Positions 44,966 through 53,888 of a DNA stretch of 53,888 nt are shown here, piece by piece. The notes beneath the pieces are model-generated. The model did not search any database, was not told the origin of the DNA, and worked only from the letters and a program-made list of their open reading frames with translations. The DNA is from Hofstenia miamia. Taxonomy: Eukaryota; Xenacoelomorpha; Acoela; Hofsteniidae. The DNA lies in contig CABFPE010000119.1 in NCBI GenBank assembly GCA_900660155.1, positions 58,684 to 112,571 of the forward strand, given 5' to 3'. How positions within the stretch are numbered: position 1 is the first letter of the stretch; each line of letters starts with the position of its first letter. A program made the translations under genes and the position numbers.

Positions 44966-46375
44966 GGATGCTTAGTAGTAAAAAGTACCCTTTGCATGCT
45001 GTTCACATCATACAAACTATTGATTTAGAAATAGCACATGGAATTTATATTTAACAGATACAAATTAAGTAATTGTTCTTGAATAGTAAATTATTCTAAA
45101 ATTTCCCGTACACAGATTTTAATTACAACCCTTTCAATTGCAAAAATAAATATACCCAATAAAAAGCTTTGAAATAATTGGAGTTTTTTTATAAGCAACA
45201 AACAGCAATGATGGTTAACATAAAACGTAAACATTCCTACAATTGTTCAATATGTATGAGTAAATTTATAGAAATCATACCATAAATACCATCCCGAATA
45301 ATGTAATCCGATGCAGCATGTCTAGTTAGGGGGAGATTTGCCGGGATTTTTAAAAATAATTTATAATTAGTTGTGCGGTGAGGAAATTTAATTTGAAGAC
45401 ATATTGTTACATGTGCTTGATTTCATTACTGTTAAGTCGACACTTAGTGTACATTTCTATAAAATTTTAGATAATTTCTAGTATACATAACATTTCTATA
45501 GTGTATCCATTCCAAGAGGTCAACTAAACCTCATTCAAATATTTCTTGAAAAACTGATTGATTTTCATGTCTTTCTATTGGTAATATTTATATGTGTTTG
45601 ACCATAGTCGTACATCTAAGCAAGCTCTATGAAAATTTTTAATGCATGTGAGGTGTGCTGTTAAATATGGAATAACTTCAATACAGTGTATCCTCGATTA
45701 TCCGGCCTTACTGAGTAGACAACTGCGGAAATGGACCAGATAATCAAAAAGGAAAGATAATTAAAATTGTACATATCTATGAAAGCTAGTTCTTAATAAT
45801 ACACAAAAGTTAAGGTTAAGATGAATAGAATTGCACAAACTATGAAATTCAGATTTTGGGCACGTTATTTAGCGATAGTTCTGACCGTATTGATAGCAAA
45901 AATGAATGGAAAAATAAGTTAAAAATTTATATTGCTTACTTAATAATATATTTTTTAAGGTTAAGTGAGGCCAAATATCACAATAGTGTAAATCATAATG
46001 ATGTTTTGTAGTGCTACATTTAATTTTATACAAGTAAACTAACTAAATCTTCGAAAGAATTCACAATTTAAGTTCTCTGAAAAATGGAAAGAATTAATAT
46101 AGAGAAATTATCAAAATTTTTATTTTGCAAGAAATAACTTTAGAATAGCTTTTTGTATCATCATGTGTAATTTTCTTGATTAAACAGCTTATATATATAT
46201 ATATATGCATATATTTATATTTGCATAAACTTACAAAAAGGAAATACACAATACAAATAAAATATACGGGCCTACTGCCGGCCCGGCTTTGAAACTCTCG
46301 GCCGTTTCCAACTCTGGGTGGAGCATACAATTCAATATCTAATACAGTATTTTGTCTGGCATGTTCAGCAGATTT
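44966..46375. other. Stretch with a possible pogo/Tigger-like end
   Basis: TA followed by CAGTGTATCCTCGATTATCC at 45682-45703 resembles the end of pogo/Tigger-type transposons, but I did not find the opposite end. A (TA)n run lies at 46192-46206 and a GC-rich patch with GGCCC motifs at about 46265-46310. No gene is recognised. Confidence 0.35.
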
Positions 46376-46380
46376 CAATT

Positions 46381-47515
46381 ATGAAAGGGGGCTACCAACC
46401 TCAAATACCAATACACGAGAATCGATTCGAGAAGGACTTGAAAAGTGCTTTGCTACTGTCAGGCTTACTAATACACAAAACTGAGAAATCAGCATTCAAT
46501 AATTTTGAAGAAGTACACTGGGAAAGCTATACTATTAGAATCGGGTTTGAGAAAAAAAAATACCTAGGAAAAGAGTTTAAACGGGTTGAGAAAAAAGCAA
46601 TTCATCATTTATTTAATGAATGACAGATCCAATGAACATGTGTCAGGACGTTTGTATCAGTCCGGGTGGGACGCTTGAATGCGTCTGAAAAACCTAAATT
46701 AATCGAAGTAATTCAATTCCATAGAACAGATCACAAGACTGTTATTCAGCTTATTGCGTCAGCGATCATCAAGATTTCCGGAGGACATGTAATTTCAGAT
46801 ATATTGAAGGCAAGCAAAATTTTGAAGGAGGCATGTGATGAACTAGTTAAAGTAGCATGCACTGCGCATGACTTGTATCAGTTAGCAGACTATGTATATG
46901 GCGAGACCGCGAGAAAAAAGTTGTAAATTTGTTTGCATTCCTTATGACCAACAAGGCTCTTTCACTGCAAAAACCAATTTGGCATTTCTTAGACAATCAG
47001 TTGTAACTCGTTAGTGAAGCTGGTGGTGGATCCACTTTACTATACTCAAAACTTTGAAATAACTTATGAGTAATTCAAAAGTCTCGAATGTGACCTGTCC
47101 CAATCTCATTTGAAAATGTGAACACTGGTGGTTGAAAAAGAGCCTTTACTCAAATGCCAAATGACATTGGCTGCTGCAAATTTCACATTCTTTCATCATC
47201 AATTGAAACACTTCAAAAGTGTTAAACATTAGGAGATGAGGTTGATATTTTGCGTGAAGCAATTTGGTAGAGTGACAGGGGAAGCGCATAAGACAATAAT
47301 ATTTAACTATATTTTATCAAAGATGGAGATCTTAATAACATTTGGGAAATTGCTGATGTTCTTAATGGAAGCGTTTTTCAACTTACGCTAATTCAGAAAG
47401 CCTTGGAGTCCTAATTTTATCATATTGTTAGTTCCGATTGCGAGAGAGTCTTCTCGAATCCCATTAATATTCTTTGGTCACACCGTCAAAGTTTATAGGT
47501 GCTTCATTTAATATA
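46381..47515 (+). pseudogene. hAT-family transposase, broken
   Basis: The N-terminal part is seen as RFEKDLKSALLLSGLLIHKT followed by EKSAFNNF (frame to 46623), which matches the stretch of hAT transposases after the zinc finger. Next, VACTAHDLYQLADYVYGE (46852-46905) corresponds to the catalytic-region HA..L motif. Near 47435-47500, IVSSDCERVFSNPINILW with the following SHRQSL is the C-terminal hAT dimerisation motif. Between them the frame is broken by several stops and frame changes, so the copy is dead. A full hAT transposase has 600 or more residues; this span is shorter. Confidence 0.8.
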
Positions 47516-50070
47516 TTACATTATAGTCTCATTCAAAAGTGCTCGTAATTGTTGACAAAATTGACATGAATCTCTTGTTTTTACGCCATTTTAACTCATT
47601 ATCACCCTATTTTTAGACGGAATTTTATGCAGGGTCTGGCTATGAGAACATTAACCTTTAAAATGAGTAATATCATAATAAAAATAATATAGTAAATAAA
47701 AGAGAACAGAATTATATAATTATGAAATTTACTTTCATAGCATTGAACATTTAGTATTCCGAGAAAGAGATACATATCATTTGTACAATTATTTCGGAAT
47801 CACTTTTTTAAATGAGTTACTTTTCACTTTTGTGTTTTTATACTATTTCTCGTGATAGCTAATTTAAAAATCAAAACAAATGAATAAACTAATTTATTAA
47901 AATATAATTAGTCTATCTCTAAAACTTCACATCTTAACATTCACTTGCATAGTTAGATTGTGTCAACAATTACATGCATAGTGTAAATTAACAAAACCAT
48001 TTCGAGAGTGATTTTTTCTGTCTTTCCAATAGCTTTATTCAATAATCGCCAACTCTACTATTCACCAATTAGTCAATTACCCGATTTCTTTGGAATTTAA
48101 ACAAATTATACATAAAAATTTAGAAATTTAATATTGAAAAGGTATTTGCTTGCTTTACCAAAATATAACCGCATGTTTTTTTCCATAGTCTAAATAAATT
48201 AATCAAATTAAATAAAGCATAAGAGCAATAGAAAATAGATCACATGTAAAACTAATTTAATCAATCAATATGTTTTTTGTTGAGGACTGTTTTAAGGAAG
48301 ATAGAATATGATATATTGGATGATTAAAAATTTATTCTTGATTTTTACCAATTGCCTAAGTGCTCTGTTGTCAAATACTATTTGCCTTTAACAGTTGAGA
48401 ATTTTGCAAAGTTAGAACCAAGAATATCACATGATGTGAATGTTAGCTTACTTTCTATATTTGATTTGCATTTTTCATCTAGGAGAACATATATCTACTT
48501 GCATACAGTAATCTTTGTAATATTTCACTCTCTAAATTTAAATTCTAGTGTAGCCCCTAGTAACTTTATTTCTGAGTTGCATTTGATTTGACTACTTTTA
48601 GCAGTTAAGATATTTTAATTTGGAATTGATGTGGTAGTATCTATAATAAATTCTCTGTTTTTGAATCCGGAGAGTGAATATAATGTACCGAAAAATTTTA
48701 CTGCCGGATAATTTATCGGAAACCGGATAATATTTTGTTATCAATATCAATTGAATTTACCAGTCAAGAAATTGATGCAAGATGTATTCAGCATACATGG
48801 AAATGCATTGTCAACTTTACGAATAGACTACCCCTGATATGTTGGAAAAACTTGATTGTTACAAGACAATTTGAGTATAATGAAAAAAATATAATTATTC
48901 TTCGAAATTTCCATTTTTAATCTGAAGTTTTATCTCAAAATTTATCGATAACAGTGCGCATATGCTTTGGGTAAAATCCGGTAAACATTTAAATTTTACC
49001 GGATATTCGGATCCGACTGTGCATTTGCCGGAGTGAGATAAATTCCTACATTTGATGAGAAACTATCTTTCAATGAACGCGTATTAAATCATTAAATGTA
49101 ATCCCCAGTCGATATGTTTCATCCAATAATATGATGATTTCATGTATTTCAAGATATTATTATTCATTGTTATTATTATCATTAATATATTTAACAATAT
49201 ATTTCGAGAATGCTTACTCTTAGACATATACAAAGTTTGTTAGGGTTTTAGAGGTGCATGTTTTGAAATTACTGGGAAAGTAGGTAAAAAATCTTGACAA
49301 TCAAATCAAGGCTATTTTATGATTACTTAAAGGAAAAATAGATGAATAAGTTCAAATTCCACATTTTCTGAATTACAATGCCCGACATAATTATACAAAC
49401 ATAGCTCACCCTCCGCTAATTTCGTAATAAATATCTGTACAATTAGGTTTCAGCCTACACTCACCAATCAAAATATAAAAGAGCAAGCGTTTGATGTCAT
49501 TCAGGCTGCTTTATTCCCATATTGATATCAATATCATTTTTTCATAGGGACCATTTGAATATGACCTGGAGTTTATGTACAATTTATCAGTTTTCCTATA
49601 TTGGGCGGACTATGCCCAAATTCTCTCCATTGATATTATGAAGTTGATCAGTATGTAGCAGCAATATTATTATGTGAGCCTGAATGGAATCTGATATTTG
49701 CGCTTTCTTTGACATTAGACCAAACCATGTTTTACCAAGCAACGGCTTCAATATTAATGCAATATTCAACTGAACAGAAATGAGGAAGAACTTCTGCATA
49801 TTGATTTTAGCTGGAATTGGGTTAGCAAAGAGAGCTTAATATGTTTCAGGCTAAACTTTGATGAGCGTTGAGTATTAAACATTTGGAAAATAAATGTTTT
49901 GCGGTCCGATACGATTTGTATTGTGTGTTATTCTTTGATAATAATTGTGAATTGTCACTATATTCTTTCCGAAGGGAAATTTATGTTTTTATTATTTTGA
50001 AGTACATGTCTTTAGCATCTTGCAATTAATGCGTTTAGTATGTAACAAATTTGTAGATCATATCGCGTTA
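47516..50070. other. AT-rich stretch with CCGGAT inverted motifs
   Basis: No gene is recognised; frames at 48352-48591, 48735-48920 and 49596-49799 are chance-like. CCGGATAA occurs several times at 48700-48730, and ATCCGGTAAA (48976-48985) pairs with TTTACCGGAT (48995-49004) in a 10-bp hairpin. The two clusters may be the ends of a small decayed transposon of about 360 bp. Confidence 0.4.
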
Positions 50071-50081
50071 AGATACTACAC

Positions 50082-50448
50082 CAGGCCCGTAGCCAGCATT
50101 ATCATCTAAGGGGGTCGACATTCATTCAAGAGAGGTTGATGGGAATTTAGACCTTCCTTAAAATTTAAATTAAAATTTTACAAGGACTGTACACCATTTT
50201 AAGTCTATGTTGTATGCATTGTCTGGCGGAATTTTCCGATGGGGGAGGTCATCTACTAATAATCACGTGAGTGAACAACAAGAGCGAATTTTTTTGAAAA
50301 ATGCTCAAAATGATTTAGAAATTCATTTCGCAACATTGTTGAGGGCAGAATTACAACAATTGAATTCCCAAATTTTACATGCCGATTTTTGTTGTCCGGG
50401 GAGTTGCCTGAACTTGTTCGTCTCCCTACCCCCTTGGCTACGGCTCAG
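50082..50448. mobile_element. 367-bp hAT MITE with 8-bp target duplication
   Basis: The left end CAGGCCCGTAGCCAGC and the right end in reverse complement, CTGAGCCGTAGCCAAG, form inverted repeats. TACTACAC (50074-50081) and TACTAAAC (50449-50456) are an 8-bp target duplication with one mismatch. CAGGCCCGTAGCCAG ends recur widely in invertebrate hAT MITEs. The 141-codon plus-strand frame starting at 50207 runs out of the MITE into flanking DNA and is not a gene. Confidence 0.85.
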
Positions 50449-50456
50449 TACTAAAC

Positions 50457-51274
50457 ATCCAGTTCGGATGAATATAAATATTTTTAAAAAAATACTCATT
50501 ACAGTCAACCTAGCCGTTTTACCAAGACGGTGCATGGCATCATATACCACAGTCTGCTCCACAGTTCTAGCTTATCCTAACAGTCAACAGCATGCTATCG
50601 ATTTGAATGATACATTTATGTCACTCCTGTAACTTAATCAGTGATTTTGATTTTAAAACGCTTAAATTTAAATATCTCAATTTAATTGGAATTAAATTAC
50701 ACCAAAAATTGCTTAGAAAACAAAATATTTACGATTTCACTTACAAAATTGCTTTAAAATGGCTTACATGTAACTAAATCAATCGAATCTGAGTTATATA
50801 TACGTTGTTGTTCAAGACTGTAGTCTTAATGACTTTGATAATGGTGAAGTTATATTGTTAAGCTGATATAAAGTTATTGAATAAAATTTTTTCTATTTTC
50901 TAAGGTTTCTCTACATTTACAGAAATAGATAAAGTTCGTTGCTTATCTTATGGCTTTATAATTACCTGAATACTATGTATAGAAAAATTAACTTGTTTTT
51001 AAAAAAATTGCGATTTTCAAGGACAAATAGTTACGTTTTTCAAGTATGTCCAGTACATCAATACATTTAATACATTATTTTCGACCACATTTATTCATAG
51101 CTGTGTTTTAGCTACATTCTATCGCTTTGAGACGGGGACGTGCTAGAATTTTTTTCATAGAAGGGGCCATAAAAATGGAGGCTTTATGTATTTTTCATTT
51201 CATAAGGGGAGCAACTGCCCACTTGACTACTTTTCTGCTTTGATACCGTTTGGCGATATACAAATATATATTCT
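50457..51274. other. AT-rich stretch without recognised gene
   Basis: Nothing beyond chance frames. Confidence 0.5.
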
Positions 51275-51372
51275 TTCTTTCTCACAGTTTCATGCTGATG
51301 TGAATCTCAGCTCAGAAAACTCATCAGTTTCCAAGTAAACTAGAAGCTTTCCTTCAAAATGGAAGCTGCAGC
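51275..51372 (-). mobile_element. 3' end fragment related to the RLE LINE at 39152
   Basis: TTTCTCACAGTTTCATGCTG and CTCAGCTC...AACTCATCAG, followed by AGAAGCTTTCCTTC, align base by base (about 70 percent) with 39156-39250, the 3' end and last codons of the RLE LINE, in the same orientation. It adjoins the 3' region of the next minus-strand LINE. Confidence 0.75.
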
Positions 51373-51375
51373 AGG

Positions 51376-52159
51376 CTCCTAAAAACAAAGTTAAATATTT
51401 ACATGGACAAAAACAAAACAAAAGAAAAATGGTGGACAAAACTAAACAACTAAATGAACACACAACTAGAAAGGAAACGAAACAAAAACAAACCAAAATC
51501 TAAATCAAAGTAATAGGTTAAATAGACACTCATTCACACATACTTACTGAGGCGTTAAAAAAGGACCGGTCGAATATCTAAAAAGGTTTTACGGGTTAGC
51601 TAAAAAGATATGTACATGTATAAAATCTGTACCAGTCACAGCTATAATTTTAAAAATCTTTTGGTAGGACTATGCTTTTTATACAATATTCGATTGTTTT
51701 TTCAAATTTCGATGTACTAAGTAAGTCTGAAAACATATGAAAGTCTGCAGGTTTGTGTNCTCCTAAAAACAAAGTTAAGTATTTAAAAAGGACGAAACAA
51801 GTAGACATGGACCCACGAAAAGGTAACAGAGGTATGGACAAAACTAAACAATAAATGAACACACGGACAAAGCAAAGAAACTAAACAAAAAACAAACCAA
51901 AATCTAAATTAAAATAATAAGTTAAATAGACACTCATTCACACATACTTACTGAGGCGTTAAAAAAGGACCAGTCGAATATCTAAAAAGGTTTTATGGGT
52001 TAGCTAAAAAGATATGTACATGTATAAAATCTGTACCAGTCACAGCTATAATTTTAAAAATCTTTTGGTAGGACTATGCTTTTTATGCAATATTCGATTG
52101 TTTTTTCAAATTTCGATGTACTAAGTAAGTCTGAAAACATATGAAAGTCTCAGGTTTTT
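51376..52159. repeat. About 390-bp duplication across a single N
   Basis: 51376-51758 and 51760-52159 share the same sequence with a dozen or more differences and small indels (for example around the AAACAAAAC runs). The break is exactly at the N at 51759. Two diverged haplotypes placed end to end would look like this. Confidence 0.85.
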
Positions 52160-53120
52160 GTTGTATTCGGGATGTACAATGAAATACCAAGTGCTTGGGG
52201 TTCTCATTTTCGTTGTTACATAATCTGCATAATTGGGTATCAATTAGTCTAGAAAAGAAGAATTTATCACGATTTATAATTCTATTTAATGTAACCTTGT
52301 ACATAATTGTCTTATAGTAAGGGCGAATTGCGGCTGTTCTTAATTTTTGAAGTAATTTTTGGGTGTTGAAATTGGTAATGTGCCAATAGTTTGATGATTT
52401 CTCAAAGATTTTTTGGATATCAGGTTCGCAATAGTTACAAAAATCGCTTAATGTTTTACCTTTAATTGATGGTTTAAACTCTAGTGTGGAACCCCGTTTG
52501 TGTATTATAAAATTTTGCAGACTTTCAGGCTCAATATCTTGATTAAATTGAATCGGCTCCCTATAAGTTTTTGGATTGTGGATAATCTCGTCTAATCGTG
52601 CGCTACAGCCATTAGGGTTTAATTGAAATTTTAGACGTTGTAAAGTTCCTAGAGTATTAGATAATGAGNCCCGTTTGTGTATTTTAAAGTTTTGCAGACG
52701 TTCTGGCTCAATATTTTTGTTAAATTGGATCGGCTCCCTATACGTTTTTGGTTTGTGAGTAATCTCTTCTAATTGTGTTCTACAGCCATTGGGGTTTAAT
52801 TGGAATTTTAGTCGTTGCAAAGTTCCTAGAGTATTAGATAATGAGGGGCATATTGTTTTAAAAGGCTTAGGTAGAGTGATAGGACTAAGCATGTCCATTA
52901 AATTGCTTTTAGCTGTAAATGATTGAATAATCTTAGAGTACAACCTATTTATGGGATGCCATTTGGCTTTTAGTATTGTAAATATGATTTTTGTTTTATA
53001 TGCTAAGTGATAGTAGTATGTTACCTAGTTGAATTCCTCCTCTTTTATAATTGCAATACAATAATTTAGTAGGGTGTGAGTGGTCTTTTGAATTTTGCGC
53101 ATAATATATCCTGAATCATT
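52083..53120 (-). pseudogene. LINE ORF2 C-terminal part (L1/Tx1- or I-like)
   Basis: The minus-strand frame 52943-52083 ends with KTIMYKVTLNRIINRDKFFF and LCRLCNNENENPKHLVFHC, a CCHC motif found at the C-terminus of many LINE ORF2 proteins. Upstream (53100-52944), in another frame, KLLYCNYKRGGIQLGNILL fits the region after the thumb. Within the frame, LSNTLGTLQRLKFQLNPNGC occurs twice, on either side of the N at 52669. The two versions differ at several residues, so the real protein most likely has one copy. Together with 53503-53888 this is one LINE whose reverse transcriptase core is missing. Confidence 0.78.
52481..52852. repeat. About 185-bp duplication across a single N
   Basis: 52481-52668 and 52670-52852 are diverged copies that meet at an N. 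The reading frame is conserved in both, which fits two haplotypes of the same LINE better than a functional repeat. Confidence 0.85.
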
Positions 53121-53502
53121 CACAATTGTACATGTCCGTGATCAGAGAATTTGGTTACTTTTCACAGTACCTGGCTTTATAAAAGCGATCTCCTTCAATG
53201 GCTTTCTATTTTATCTGCAGATATTTTTTGACCCGTATCTTCATAATCGTCCATTTAGTTTAAATGTTAGTTTCATTAGCCTGTTCAAGTGGAAGAGAAA
53301 TTAAATTTGATATCTCATCATAGCTATTATTGAGTAAATTAGAATTCATTCACCACACACCTGGTCCTTTTGGAATATCAGTTTGAAAAGATGGCAAAAG
53401 CAAAACAATGGTCTATCCGAGAAGAGTATTTAAATGATTGTATCTAGTAAGGGTTATGTTGGACAATGATTGCGAATTGTAAACATCTTGAGATAAATAA
53501 AT
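53121..53502 (-). other. LINE interior without recognised reverse transcriptase
   Basis: About 380 bp between the endonuclease and C-terminal parts, far too short for a reverse transcriptase of about 500 codons. A large internal deletion is implied. The plus-strand frame 53095-53304 is incidental. Confidence 0.5.
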
Positions 53503-53888
53503 TTAATTTGAGTTTCCTGCACCTAGTAGAGATTTAAATTTTAATGAGGTAAGAAAGGAGGCTATAAAGTCTATGGTAGACTTATAGTCCTCCTTTCCTA
53601 AATAGTGGCTAATTAGTACTAAATTTTTTGATTTTTGATAGAAAATTTGGGCTGCTGGGCATTGATATTTTAGACTTGGTTTCGGGCTGTTTTTATTGCA
53701 TACGATTACTTGCCCCCCTTTCCTTGCTGTATTTTTCTCAGTTATGAAATAACTGAAGCCTTTTTTGTTTAAGAGCTTTTGGATTGAAGCTGAAATATCA
53801 GTGATTTTGGCTTCTTGCAAAAATGCATAGTCGGGTTTAGTAAGGGCTATTGAATGTATGATTTTTGAAAATTTGCTTTGGCATGCAA
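53503..53888 (-). pseudogene. LINE N-terminal endonuclease (APE-type), partial
   Basis: The minus strand is open from the window end. It reads TKPDYAFLQEAKITDISASI, then TARKGGQVIVCNKNSPK, then LISHYLGKED and FKSLLGAGNSN before a stop. LQE near the start and GG..I after it are landmarks of the apurinic-endonuclease-like domain that nicks target DNA. The start and the rest of the element lie outside the window. Together with 52083-53120 it indicates a LINE in the same orientation. Confidence 0.75.

Noticed and set aside
50207-50632. 141-codon plus-strand frame
   Set aside because: It begins inside a hAT MITE and runs through its right end into flanking DNA, so it is not a conserved unit.

Overview
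This window looks like transposon-rich, gene-poor DNA from an AT-rich invertebrate animal. The clues are several LINE clades, a Penelope-like element with a GIY-YIG domain, Tc1 and hAT transposons, (TTAGGG)n-type interstitial telomere sequence, a spliced-looking leucine-rich-repeat exon and a secreted cystine-knot peptide. Nothing here names the species. I see no bacterial-type operon, CRISPR array or rRNA.

Layout. 1-1780: AT-rich, nothing recognised. 1783-6020: an old plus-strand LINE split by two later insertions, each with an 8-bp target duplication: a 438-bp element (2202-2639) and a 2.69-kb hAT-like element (2692-5380). 6152-16695: a 10.5-kb element with about 1.85-kb terminal inverted repeats, a repeated TACAAYNGACCA motif, an internal tandem duplication with a small TA-flanked palindromic MITE, and a complete 64-codon ORF for a secreted inhibitor-cystine-knot peptide. 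That ORF sits on an 825-bp piece whose placement is doubtful. 16.7-19.4 kb: no convincing gene. 19688-23144: the C-terminal end of a retroelement protein (minus strand), cut by a Tc1 transposon (20300-23142), itself cut by a 1.24-kb element (21155-22390). 24.5-25.1 kb: 3' end of a Penelope-like element (minus). 25-31 kb: mostly unrecognised, with one short unexplained coding-like stretch, a G-rich patch and a weak LTR candidate. 31.3-32.8 kb: pieces of two LINEs flanking a relative of the hAT-like element. 34.4-35.8 kb: a 1.4-kb inverted-repeat element. 36668-37430: an exon of a host leucine-rich-repeat protein (minus), the best evidence for an ordinary cellular gene. 37.5-39.1 kb: plus-strand LINE. 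39.15-41.36 kb: an internally deleted minus-strand LINE of the restriction-like-endonuclease type with a tRNA-like head, lying between two (ATT)n tracts. 41.6-46.2 kb: motif-rich DNA-transposon debris and a 65-bp tandem repeat. 46.4-47.5 kb: broken hAT transposase. 50.08-50.45 kb: 367-bp hAT MITE with target duplication. 51.3-53.9 kb: minus-strand LINE running off the window end.

The genes do not form a pathway; the story is layered insertion. Several single-N joins are flanked by near-identical sequence (170 bp, 162 bp, about 390 bp, about 185 bp, about 120 bp). These look like unmerged overlaps or haplotypes in the assembly, so some apparent duplications are probably not real, and the position of the cystine-knot gene needs support from long reads.
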